From: Blastococcus sp. URHD0036
GTDB lineage: Bacteria > Actinomycetota > Actinomycetes > Mycobacteriales > Geodermatophilaceae
DNA length: 64,000 bases
Direction: 5' to 3'
Assembly (NCBI RefSeq): GCF_000701365.1
Contig: NZ_JNIK01000017.1
Span: 62,001 to 126,000, forward strand
The notes beneath the pieces were generated by a model, which ran no database searches, had not been told where the DNA came from, and saw only the letters and a list, made by a program, of their open reading frames with translations. This document shows, one piece after another, positions 25,810-33,035 of this stretch (positions are counted from its first letter, which is position 1; each line of letters starts with the position of its first letter). The position numbers were made by a program, and so were the translations under genes.

Positions 25810-26962
25810 GGGAGGTCCGGGTGAACGCGGGGAACCGCTCGGAGTAGAAGGCGAAGCGCCGCCGCAGGTCGTCCGCGGTCACGCCGTAGGTCTCCGGCTC
25901 GTGCCGGCGGGCCCCCTGCCGGTCGCGGGAGTTCGCGTCCCACCACGCCGTCATCCGCTCGGCGGCGACGTCCGACAGGTCCTCCCCCAGCCACGCGTAC
26001 AGCGCGCGCACCTGGCCCATCGGGTCGGCCTGCATGTCGGCGAAGCCGATGTCGAAGAAGCGGTCCGCGTTGCCCGCGTCGCGGAAGGCCAGCAGCCGGC
26101 GCAGGCACTCGACCCGGACGTCGGCCAGGTGCCGGCCGAGGTAGGGCAGATCGGGCTCGGTGGTCAGCGGCGTCAGCAGCGAGGAGAACAGGGCCGCCTC
26201 CGACGGGATCATCGCCTCGACCGCCCGGTGGGTCTGGACGAAGCGGGCGTCGGGGTACACCGCGTCGAGCGCGGTCATGGCGTGCAGGTGCGGAGGGCTG
26301 CGCACGAACCAGTTCTTCGGCCCGCAGCGCCACTGCAGCATCTGCAGGACCCGGCGGTGGTAGCGGTAGGCCGGCGTCATGTCGCAGCCGAACAGCCACG
26401 CGCCGTAGGAGGGGATCCGGCCCCAGGACTCGAAGAGCTGGGAGCGGAAGTCGAAGGCGAGCAGGTAGACGCACTCGTTCGGGCCCTCGGCGTCGAGCGG
26501 GACCATCTCCCGGTAGCCGGGGAAGTCCCGCCACATCGCCTCGACGCGTTCCCGGGTGCGCGCGATGCGGGGGTCGGAGTGCTCGGTCGCCTTCTCCGGC
26601 GGCGGGCTGGGGAACCACGCCTCCCACGTGCGCAGCACCCGCCGGCCGGGGTCCTGGGCGAGGACGAACCCGAGTGCGGTCGAGCCCGTGCGGCCGAGGC
26701 CGAGCCCGACCAGCGGGGCGACGATCTGCTCGTCGGCGATCTCCGGGTGCTCGGCCCAGCTGCGCTCGAACTCCAGCCGTGCCGCGAGCTGGTCGACGAT
26801 CTGCCCGGCGTGGAACGCCTCGCCCTGCGCGGTCAGCGCCGCCTCGGAGTTCAGCGAGTCGACCAGCGCGGTGAGCCCCTCCTGCCAGGTGTCGGGCCCG
26901 AGGTCGTCGAGGCCGGTGCGGCGCCGGGCCTCGGCCACCAGGGCGCCGACGTCGAGGGTCAT
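25802..26962 (-). CDS. sulfotransferase family protein
   Basis: A 386-residue PAPS-dependent sulfotransferase-like protein. The 5'-phosphosulfate loop is GLGLGRTGSTAL (residues 86-97). PKNWFVRSPPHLHAMTALDAVYPDARFVQTHRAVEAMIPS resembles the 3'-phosphate binding and dimer region of the Sulfotransfer_3 class. ATG 26962 overlaps the epimerase stop (ATGA). A sulfotransferase inside an apparently catabolic operon is unusual; it could modify an alcohol to aid elimination or solubility, or the family may be misapplied in this group. Adjacent: epimerase upstream, DUF1214 downstream. Confidence 0.86.
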   Translation of the reverse strand: MTLDVGALVAEARRRTGLDDLGPDTWQEGLTALVDSLNSEAALTAQGEAFHAGQIVDQLAARLEFERSWAEHPEIADEQIVAPLVGLGLGRTGSTALGFVLAQDPGRRVLRTWEAWFPSPPPEKATEHSDPRIARTRERVEAMWRDFPGYREMVPLDAEGPNECVYLLAFDFRSQLFESWGRIPSYGAWLFGCDMTPAYRYHRRVLQMLQWRCGPKNWFVRSPPHLHAMTALDAVYPDARFVQTHRAVEAMIPSEAALFSSLLTPLTTEPDLPYLGRHLADVRVECLRRLLAFRDAGNADRFFDIGFADMQADPMGQVRALYAWLGEDLSDVAAERMTAWWDANSRDRQGARRHEPETYGVTADDLRRRFAFYSERFPAFTRTSRG

Positions 26963-27999
26963 CGGGCCGCTCCGTCGAAGACCCCGGGGTGGTAGTGCTC
27001 GATCGCCCGTCTCATGCCGTCCTGCCAGCGGTGCCGGCAGTCCCCGATGAGGCCCCGGCGCTTGGCCGGATCCCCGATCCGCGAGTCCCAGGTGACCTCG
27101 CGCTCCTCGAAGCGCACCTCCAGGCCCGCCAGGTCGGCGAAGTACTGGCAGTACTGGCGCTGGGAGACGGCGTCGTCGCCGTTCCAGTTCACGATGGTGG
27201 CCGGCACCGAGGCGATGTCGAACAGCGGCCCGCTCGCCTGCTCGGCGATGTCCCGCTCGTCGATCGGCGAGCACCAGTCGTCGTGCCCGATCGGGACCGC
27301 GATCGGCTCGCCGCGGAGCATCATGCCGAACTGCTCGACGGCGATCCCGCCCTTGCGGGAGGTGCCGTAGGCGGTGTTCATCCGCGCGATGGTGGTCGGC
27401 ACGCCGAGGATCTGCGCCGCCGACTGGACCGCCGCCTCGGCCGCCAGCTTGCTCACCGTGTAGCTGGGCAGGGGGACGTAGGTGCCGCCGAGGGGGTCGG
27501 TCTCCACGTGCCAGTGGTCGGGCTCGAGGTGCGCGTAGACCGCGCTGGTGGAGACGTGGACGAACGCCTCGGCCGTGCGGCAGTGGGCCATCAGCATGGC
27601 GGCGCCCACGGCGTTGGTCTGCACGGCGACGTCGTGCCGCGGGTCGAAGTCCACCGCCGCGTGGAGGACGTGGGTGAAGTCGGTGGGCAGGCCGGGCATC
27701 TCCGGGTCGCCGAGCGTCCAGCGGACGGTGCGCAGGCCCTGCTGCTCCAGCTCCGCCCGGACCGCGGGACCGTCGTACTGCTTGGTGTCACCGCCGGCGG
27801 GACCGGTCGCCGGCGCGGCCACCGACGGATCGGAGAAGCGCGCGGCGCACCAGACCTCGTTGTCGGACGCCAGGGCCAGCGCGATCGACCGGGCGACGTT
27901 GCCCGTCGCCCCGGTGATGAGGACCTTCTTGTCCGTGAGCATCCAGCCGCCGTCCCCTCGAGCCACCGCCGTGCCGCTGTGCGGCACGACGTTCTCCAT
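26959..27999 (-). CDS. NAD(P)-dependent epimerase/dehydratase (extended SDR)
   Basis: A 346-residue extended SDR. Cofactor loop VLITGATGNVARSIA, HAAVDFDP, catalytic VSTSAVYAH and YTVSK are present. The C-terminal substrate half holds WCSPIDERDIAEQASGP. ATG 27999 is the longest start; ATG 27942 (MLTDKKVLITGATG) would place the cofactor motif at the usual distance and may be the true start. First gene of an operon running through sulfotransferase, DUF1214, SDR and IclR. Divergent from the LLM gene at 28059 across a shared operator. Confidence 0.85.
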   Translation of the reverse strand: MENVVPHSGTAVARGDGGWMLTDKKVLITGATGNVARSIALALASDNEVWCAARFSDPSVAAPATGPAGGDTKQYDGPAVRAELEQQGLRTVRWTLGDPEMPGLPTDFTHVLHAAVDFDPRHDVAVQTNAVGAAMLMAHCRTAEAFVHVSTSAVYAHLEPDHWHVETDPLGGTYVPLPSYTVSKLAAEAAVQSAAQILGVPTTIARMNTAYGTSRKGGIAVEQFGMMLRGEPIAVPIGHDDWCSPIDERDIAEQASGPLFDIASVPATIVNWNGDDAVSQRQYCQYFADLAGLEVRFEEREVTWDSRIGDPAKRRGLIGDCRHRWQDGMRRAIEHYHPGVFDGAAR

Positions 28000-28037
28000 T
28001 TCGGAACGCTAGGGGTGATGCAGGCCACTCACAAGGC

Positions 28038-28053
28038 CATCTTCTATAAGATG
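28038..28053. promoter_or_regulatory. operator-like perfect dyad CATCTT-N4-AAGATG, site 1 of the shared set
   Basis: CATCTTCTATAAGATG is a perfect 6-bp inverted repeat with a 4-nt spacer. It covers a -10-like TAAGAT (28047-28052) that ends 6 nt before ATG 28059, implying a leaderless, repressible LLM transcript. It also lies about 40 nt upstream of the divergent epimerase operon, which ends with the IclR gene. Confidence 0.7.
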
Positions 28054-28058
28054 AGCGG

Positions 28059-28967
28059 ATGGACGTCGTCTACGGCACCCCGTACCACGGCACCCCGGTG
28101 CCGCCGTGGCTCTACGACGGAACGGCGATCGGCCGGCTGGCCGCGGTCGCCGAGGCCGCGGGCTTCAGCGGCTTCACGATGACCGACCACCCGGCGCCGT
28201 CCCAGGCCTGGCGGGAGAACGGCGGCCACGACACCGTCGACCCGTTCCTGGGCCTGGCGTTCGCCGCGGCGGCGACGTCCCGGATCCGGCTGATCACCTA
28301 CCTCGTCGTCCTCCCCTACCGGAACCCGTTCCACCTGGCGAAGGTGACGGCGTCGCTGGACGCGTTGTCCGGCGGCCGGCTCGACCTCGGCGTCGGGGCC
28401 GGCTACCTCAAGGCGGAGTTCCACGCCCTCGGCGTCGACTGGGACGAGCGCAACGCGCTGTTCGACGAGGCGGTCACGGTGCTCCGGCAGGCGTGGACGG
28501 GCGAGCCGGTCACCCACTCCGGCCGGCACTTCTCCGCCCGCGGCACGGTCACCATGCCGCCGTCCCCGCAGCCCGGCGGGCCGCCGCTGTGGATCGGCGG
28601 CAACAGCAGGTTGAGCCTGCGCCGGGTGGTGGACCTCGGCGCCGGCTGGCTGCCGGTGCCCAACCCGACCGGGACCTCGGCGATGCTGCGCACCCGCTCG
28701 CTGGACGGCCTCGACGACTTCGCCGACTACGTGGGCCAGCTGCGCACGTACGCGGCCGAGCAGGGCCGGCCGGCGCCGGACCGGATCATGTACTCGATGC
28801 CGGGGGCCGGGACGGACGACGAGATGGGCGCGCACGTGCCGCTGGCCGCCGAGCTGGCCGAGCGAGGCGCGACCCAGCTGGTCGTCAACGCCCCGACGAC
28901 GGCGACCCTCGACGGCGCCGAGGAGTGGATCGCCCGCTACGCCGAGCGGGTGCTCGCGCGGGTCTGA
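28059..28967 (+). CDS. LLM class F420-dependent oxidoreductase
   Basis: A 302-residue luciferase-like enzyme, distinct from that at 18022. Barrel motifs are FTMTDHPAPS, IRLITYLVVLPYRNPFHLAKVTASLDALSGGRLDLGVGAGYLKAEF and PPLWIGGNSR. It uses reduced or oxidised F420 on an unknown carbonyl or alcohol. ATG 28059 has no clear ribosome site but a well-placed -10, so leaderless translation is likely. Its last 31 bases overlap the convergent DapB-like gene. Confidence 0.9.
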   Translation: MDVVYGTPYHGTPVPPWLYDGTAIGRLAAVAEAAGFSGFTMTDHPAPSQAWRENGGHDTVDPFLGLAFAAAATSRIRLITYLVVLPYRNPFHLAKVTASLDALSGGRLDLGVGAGYLKAEFHALGVDWDERNALFDEAVTVLRQAWTGEPVTHSGRHFSARGTVTMPPSPQPGGPPLWIGGNSRLSLRRVVDLGAGWLPVPNPTGTSAMLRTRSLDGLDDFADYVGQLRTYAAEQGRPAPDRIMYSMPGAGTDDEMGAHVPLAAELAERGATQLVVNAPTTATLDGAEEWIARYAERVLARV

Positions 28968-29980
28968 GCGACCAGCCCCCGGGCGGTGACCAGCGGCAGC
29001 CGGTCGGTGGTGACCAGCCCCGGCGCGGCCGCGACCACCGCGGGCACGGCGTTCACGGCCGGGTCGGCGGTGCTCGCCCCGTAGTCGGCCAGCTCGGCGC
29101 TCTCCGCCGACACCCGCAGGTGCACGTCCGGGACGCCGTCGACGTCGATCACGTAGCCGCGCTCGACCGGCCAGTCCGGCTCCATGGAGTAGCCCAGCCG
29201 CCAGAGCAGCCCGAGCTCGATGACCGGCCGCCCGGCGGCGATCCCCGACCAGCGGCCCTTCAGCCCGCAGACGGTGCCCTGCGGGAACTGCATCCAGCCG
29301 AGGTCGACGTCCTCGGTCGCGGTGGCGAACTCGACGTCGAAGCGCACGTCCTCGAGCTCGACGTCCAGGGCGCCGGCCATCATCTCCACGGCGTCGAGGA
29401 AGACGAGCATCCGCGCCTTGACCTTGTCGACCAGGCCGGGGGCGTCCGGCGGCCCGCCGAAGCCGAGGGAGACCCAGGTGTCCTTCGAGGCGTAGTTGGT
29501 GGCGTCGACGGACTCCAGCACCGAGATCCGGTCGACCCGGCGGCAGAACGCCGCGGCGGCCAGGCCGAGGGTGTTGGCCATGCCGGGGTTGGCACCGGTG
29601 CCGTGCAGCGACACCCCGCCGCGCCGGGCGGCAGCGTCGAGGCGGGCCATCTCCTCGTCGCCGTAGGACCGGCCGGTGATGAAGTTGGCCGTCGAGACGA
29701 CGTTGATGCCGGCCTCCAGCAGCCGCACCATGTGGTCGGTCTCCCACTGCAGCGGCATGTAGAGGACGCAGTCCGGCCGCAGGGCGATCAGCGCATCGAC
29801 GTCGTCGGTCGCGGTCACGCCGATCGGGTCGATGCCGGCGAGCACACCGACGTCCTGCCCGGACTTGTCGGCGCTCCAGGCGTAGGCGCCGACCAGCTCC
29901 ATGTCGGGGTGGTCCAGCACCGCCTTGACCGCGTTGCGGCCGACGAGGCCCGTGGTCCACTGCACGATCCGGAGCGTCAC
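28937..29980 (-). CDS. DapB-like NAD(P)-dependent dehydrogenase (amine-dehydrogenase family)
   Basis: A 347-residue Rossmann oxidoreductase. The N-terminus IVQWTTGLVGRNAVKAVLDHPDMELVGAY and ECH-like substrate loop VSTANFITG, then GTGANPGMANTLGL, match the dihydrodipicolinate-reductase-related family that includes 2,4-diaminopentanoate dehydrogenase. Actinobacterial members are frequent in lipid or steroid loci, but their reactions are mostly unknown. GTG 29980 lacks a strong ribosome site. Divergent from the acyl-CoA dehydrogenase pair over about 100 nt holding one of the shared operators. Confidence 0.84.
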   Translation of the reverse strand: MTLRIVQWTTGLVGRNAVKAVLDHPDMELVGAYAWSADKSGQDVGVLAGIDPIGVTATDDVDALIALRPDCVLYMPLQWETDHMVRLLEAGINVVSTANFITGRSYGDEEMARLDAAARRGGVSLHGTGANPGMANTLGLAAAAFCRRVDRISVLESVDATNYASKDTWVSLGFGGPPDAPGLVDKVKARMLVFLDAVEMMAGALDVELEDVRFDVEFATATEDVDLGWMQFPQGTVCGLKGRWSGIAAGRPVIELGLLWRLGYSMEPDWPVERGYVIDVDGVPDVHLRVSAESAELADYGASTADPAVNAVPAVVAAAPGLVTTDRLPLVTARGLVAQTRASTRSA

Positions 29981-30038
29981 GTGATGGGTGTCCGTCCTGT
30001 CCGGGCGTGGGCAGCCGGAGCGACTCCCGCGCGTAGGT

Positions 30039-30054
30039 AATCTTTAATACGATA
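30039..30054. promoter_or_regulatory. operator-like 16-bp dyad, site 2 of the shared set
   Basis: AATCTTTAATACGATA lies between the divergent DapB-like and acyl-CoA dehydrogenase genes. It includes a -10-like TACGAT (30048-30053) for the dehydrogenase operon, whose first gene has a 30-nt leader and a GGAGGAAG ribosome site. Its core is identical over 12 bases to site 3 at 15901. Confidence 0.6.
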
Positions 30055-30082
30055 GTCGGCACGACCCCGGTGGAGGAAGCGC

Positions 30083-31108
30083 ATGCAGATCGGCCTGGAC
30101 GCGGAACAGCGCGCGTTCGCGCAGTCCTCCGGCGCGCTCGCCGCGGACCTGGCCGCCGGCTGGGACCGGGGCCGCGGTCCGCACGACGTCGCGTCGCCCG
30201 AGCCGTCAGAGAAGGACTGGGCCCGCATCGTGGACGCCGGGTGGACGGCGCTGCGGCTGCGCGAGGAGAACGGCGGCCTCGGCGCCGGCACGGTCGACGT
30301 CGCCGTCCTCGTCGAGCAGCTGGGCCGGCACTCGGTGGCCGCGCCCGTCCTCGGCACGCTCGTCGCCGCGGAGCAGCTGCAGGCCCTCGGCGCGCCGGTC
30401 GCCACCCTCGAGGCGGTCGCGGCGGGCGAGCTCCGGGTGGCACCGCTGCTCGACGCCCGCCTCCTCGGCTTCGCCCCGTCCGCCGACGACGCACTCGCCT
30501 GGGACTCGGCCGGGGCCACGCTGGCCTACGCCCCCGACGGGTCGGCGCACGCGCTCGGCGAGCCGCTGCCCGCCACCGACGTCACGCGGTCCGTGCGGCG
30601 CCCGGCCGGGCGGGTGGGCGACGCCTCCCTGGAGCTGCGACCCCCCACCGACGACGACCGCGACCGGCTGCACGCGTTCACGCTCACCCTGCTCGTGGCC
30701 GACCTGCTCGGCACGATGGCGGCGGCGCTGGACGCCGCGGTCGAGCACGCGCGGTCGCGCACCCAGTTCGGCAAGCCGATCGGCTCGTTCCAGGCGGTGC
30801 AGCAGATCGCCGCCGAGGACCTGGTGTCGGTGGAGGCCACCCGCAGCGCCCTGTACTTCTCCGCGTGGGCGGTCGACGCGCTGCCCGCCACCGAGGCGCT
30901 GCGCGCGGCCCGGACCGCCAAGGCCTTCGCCTCCCGGGCGGGGGTCGCGGTGTGCCAGGACGTCGTCCAGCTCTTCGGCGGCATCGGCATGACCTGGGAG
31001 TCGCCGGTGCACGTGTGGCTGCGGCGGGCGCAGACCGACCGCACCTCCTTCGGCGACGAGCACGCCCACCAGGCCGTCCTGGCCGACCTCGACCTGACGG
31101 AGCGCTGA
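30083..31108 (+). CDS. acyl-CoA dehydrogenase, small partner subunit type
   Basis: A 341-residue ACAD-fold protein. The C-terminal helical domain shows SRTQFGKPIGSFQAVQQIAAEDL and FGGIGMTWESPVHVWLRRA; the N-terminal REENGGLGAG pattern also fits. The central beta domain is short, and the usual FAD-side TEP/EPGAGSD motif is absent. This is the pattern of one subunit of heterotetrameric alpha2beta2 acyl-CoA dehydrogenases such as mycobacterial FadE28-FadE29. One base separates its stop from the partner gene. ATG 30083 follows GGAGGAAG. Confidence 0.88.
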   Translation: MQIGLDAEQRAFAQSSGALAADLAAGWDRGRGPHDVASPEPSEKDWARIVDAGWTALRLREENGGLGAGTVDVAVLVEQLGRHSVAAPVLGTLVAAEQLQALGAPVATLEAVAAGELRVAPLLDARLLGFAPSADDALAWDSAGATLAYAPDGSAHALGEPLPATDVTRSVRRPAGRVGDASLELRPPTDDDRDRLHAFTLTLLVADLLGTMAAALDAAVEHARSRTQFGKPIGSFQAVQQIAAEDLVSVEATRSALYFSAWAVDALPATEALRAARTAKAFASRAGVAVCQDVVQLFGGIGMTWESPVHVWLRRAQTDRTSFGDEHAHQAVLADLDLTER

Positions 31109-31109
31109 C

Positions 31110-32240
31110 GTGGACTTCTCCGACTCCCCCGAGGTCGCGCGGTTCCGGGCCGGCCTGCGCGCCTGGCTGGCCGAGCACCTCGCCGAGTACGCCGACGGCG
31201 TCTCCTACGACAGCGCCGAGGGGGTCGAGGCGACCCACCGCTGGCACCGGGCGCTCGCCGCGGCGGGCTACGTCGCCGTGTCGCTGGACCCCGAGTACGG
31301 CGGGCGCGGGCTGTCGGACCTGTACGAGGCGGTCATCAACGAGGAACTCGCCGCCGCGGCCGCCCCTCCCCCGCCGCCGATCGGCCACATCGCGCACGCG
31401 GTCGCCGACTTCGCCTCCGCCGACCTCAAGGGCCGGGTGCTGCCGGGTCTGCTCGGCTGCACGGAGAGCTGGTGCCAGGGCTTCAGCGAGCCCGGCGCGG
31501 GCTCGGACCTCGCCGGCCTCTCCACCTCGGCGACCGCGACGGACGACGGCTTCGTGGTGAACGGGCAGAAGATCTGGACGAGCTGGGCCATGTGGGCCGA
31601 CCGCTGCCTGCTGCTGTGCCGGACCGAGCCCGACCAGCCGCGCCACCGCGGGCTGTCGATGCTCGTCGTCGACATGGACACCCCGGGCATCACCCGCCGG
31701 GAGATCACGCTGGCCAACGGCAGCCGCGAGTTCGCCGAGGTCTTCTTCGACGACGTGCGGGTGCCCGCGGCGAACCTCGTCGGCGAGCGCGGGCAGGGCT
31801 GGAAGATCGCCCAGCACATGCTCACCTACGAGCGCGGCCCGGCCGACATGGGCTGGACGGGGAGGCTGGGGAACGTCCTCGCCGCGGCGCAGGAGGCCGT
31901 GCGCTCCGGGCACCTCCCGGCCGACGACGTGCTGCGCCGCCGACTGGCCGCCGTCGCCGTCGACGCCCAGGTGCTGTCGTGGCACGTGGCCCGCTCGCTG
32001 GTCGACCGCTCGTCGGCCGACCCCGGCTCCAGCGGCTCGGTCGACAAGCTGCTGACCACGCGGGTGGAGCAGGAGCTGTACTCGGTGGTCGACGACCTCA
32101 CCGGAGCCGCGGTCGTCGTCGGCGACCAGCGGCCGTTCAACGAGTACCTGTGGTCGCGGGCGCAGTCGATCTACGGCGGCACCCAGCAGATCCAGCGGCA
32201 GATCGTCGCCCAGCGGCTGCTCGGCCTCCCCCGCGGCTGA
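31110..32240 (+). CDS. acyl-CoA dehydrogenase, FAD-motif subunit
   Basis: A 376-residue ACAD. FAD and substrate motifs CQGFSEPGAGSDLAGL and VNGQKIWTSWA are intact, with VFFDDVRVPAANLVGERGQGW following. A glutamate in the TYERGP segment could be the catalytic base, since the MCAD-type site is changed (YGGTQQIQRQI instead of YEGT). Together with the gene at 30083 it probably forms a heterotetramer that desaturates a bulky acyl-CoA. GTG 31110 is 1 nt after the partner stop. Followed by a long hairpin terminator. Confidence 0.92.
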   Translation: MDFSDSPEVARFRAGLRAWLAEHLAEYADGVSYDSAEGVEATHRWHRALAAAGYVAVSLDPEYGGRGLSDLYEAVINEELAAAAAPPPPPIGHIAHAVADFASADLKGRVLPGLLGCTESWCQGFSEPGAGSDLAGLSTSATATDDGFVVNGQKIWTSWAMWADRCLLLCRTEPDQPRHRGLSMLVVDMDTPGITRREITLANGSREFAEVFFDDVRVPAANLVGERGQGWKIAQHMLTYERGPADMGWTGRLGNVLAAAQEAVRSGHLPADDVLRRRLAAVAVDAQVLSWHVARSLVDRSSADPGSSGSVDKLLTTRVEQELYSVVDDLTGAAVVVGDQRPFNEYLWSRAQSIYGGTQQIQRQIVAQRLLGLPRG

Positions 32241-32248
32241 CCCGCTCC

Positions 32249-32297
32249 CCGCGCAGAATGGCGCTTCTGCACGGGGCAGAAGCGCCATTCTGCGCGG
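32249..32297. terminator. bidirectional hairpin terminator, 22-bp perfect stem
   Basis: Arms 32249-32270 and 32276-32297 are perfectly complementary over 22 bp with the 5-nt loop ACGGG. It fills the gap between the convergent acyl-CoA dehydrogenase and SDR genes and touches the SDR stop codon. No T-run follows on either strand, as usual for high-GC actinobacteria. Confidence 0.85.
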
Positions 32298-33035
32298 TCA
32301 GCGGGTGGTGAAGCCGCCGTCGGCGACGAACTCCGAGCCGGTGCAGTACGAGGACTCCGCCGAGGCGAGGAACAGCACCAGGTCGGCGATCTCGTCCGGC
32401 CGGCCCAGGCGGGCGATCGGCTGGGTGCGCACCTGCGCCGCGGACGGGGTGTCCGCCGGCGTCATCTCCGTCTCGATGAGACCGGGGTGCACCGAGTTGA
32501 CCCGGATGCCGTCGGCGGCGAGTTCCTGGGCCGCCGCCTTGGTCATCCCACGCACCGCCCACTTCGCCGCGACGTAGCCCAGCACGTTCGGGAACGACAC
32601 GATGCCGCCGATCGACGAGACGTTGACGATCGACCCGCCGCCGGCCCGCCGCATCGGGGGGACGACGGCGCGCATGCCGAGGAACACCCCGACCTGGTTG
32701 ACGTCGACCACCCGCCGGTAGTCGTCCTCCGAGAGCTCCGCCAGCGGCCCGCCGTGCACGATCCCGGCGTTGTTCACCAGCACCGACACCGGCCCGAACC
32801 GCTCCTCGGCGAAAGCCAGGCACGCCGTCCACGCGTCGGCATCGGTGACGTCGAGCTCGACGAACGCGGCCCGCTCCCCGAGCCCGGAGGCCACCGCCCG
32901 ACCCTGGTCGGTGCGGACGTCGGCCACGACGACCGCCGCCCCCTCGGCGTGCAGCCGCCGTGACGTGGCGGCGCCGATCCCTCCGGCGCCGCCCGTCACG
33001 ACCGCGACGAGCCCCGCGACCCGCCCCTCAGACAG
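32298..33035 (-). CDS. SDR family oxidoreductase, probable CTG start
   Basis: A short-chain dehydrogenase of about 245 residues: VVTGGAGGIGAATS, LVNNAGI, VSSIGG, YVAAK and the end GSEFVADGGFTTR. GTG 32999 would start inside the cofactor loop and delete the first beta strand. The frame continues in register to CTG 33035, giving a normal N-terminus (LSEGRVAGLVAVVTGG), with GGGACAG just upstream. That CTG overlaps the stop of the molybdenum hydroxylase gene by 8 nt (CTGTCTGA), matching the spacing of two GTGGCTGA junctions in this window. Last gene of the M-S-L-SDR operon. Confidence 0.85.
   Translation of the reverse strand: MSEGRVAGLVAVVTGGAGGIGAATSRRLHAEGAAVVVADVRTDQGRAVASGLGERAAFVELDVTDADAWTACLAFAEERFGPVSVLVNNAGIVHGGPLAELSEDDYRRVVDVNQVGVFLGMRAVVPPMRRAGGGSIVNVSSIGGIVSFPNVLGYVAAKWAVRGMTKAAAQELAADGIRVNSVHPGLIETEMTPADTPSAAQVRTQPIARLGRPDEIADLVLFLASAESSYCTGSEFVADGGFTTR

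Noticed and set aside
12696-32240. A canonical cholesterol/steroid degradation cluster under KstR or KstR2
   Set aside because: FadD3-like, paired acyl-CoA dehydrogenases and P450 hint that way, but ring-degradation genes (kstD, hsaABCD, kshA) are absent and the operators do not match KstR motifs.
32298-32999. SDR starting at GTG 32999
   Set aside because: That start lies inside the TGGAGGIG cofactor loop and would remove the first beta strand; CTG 33035 gives a complete fold.
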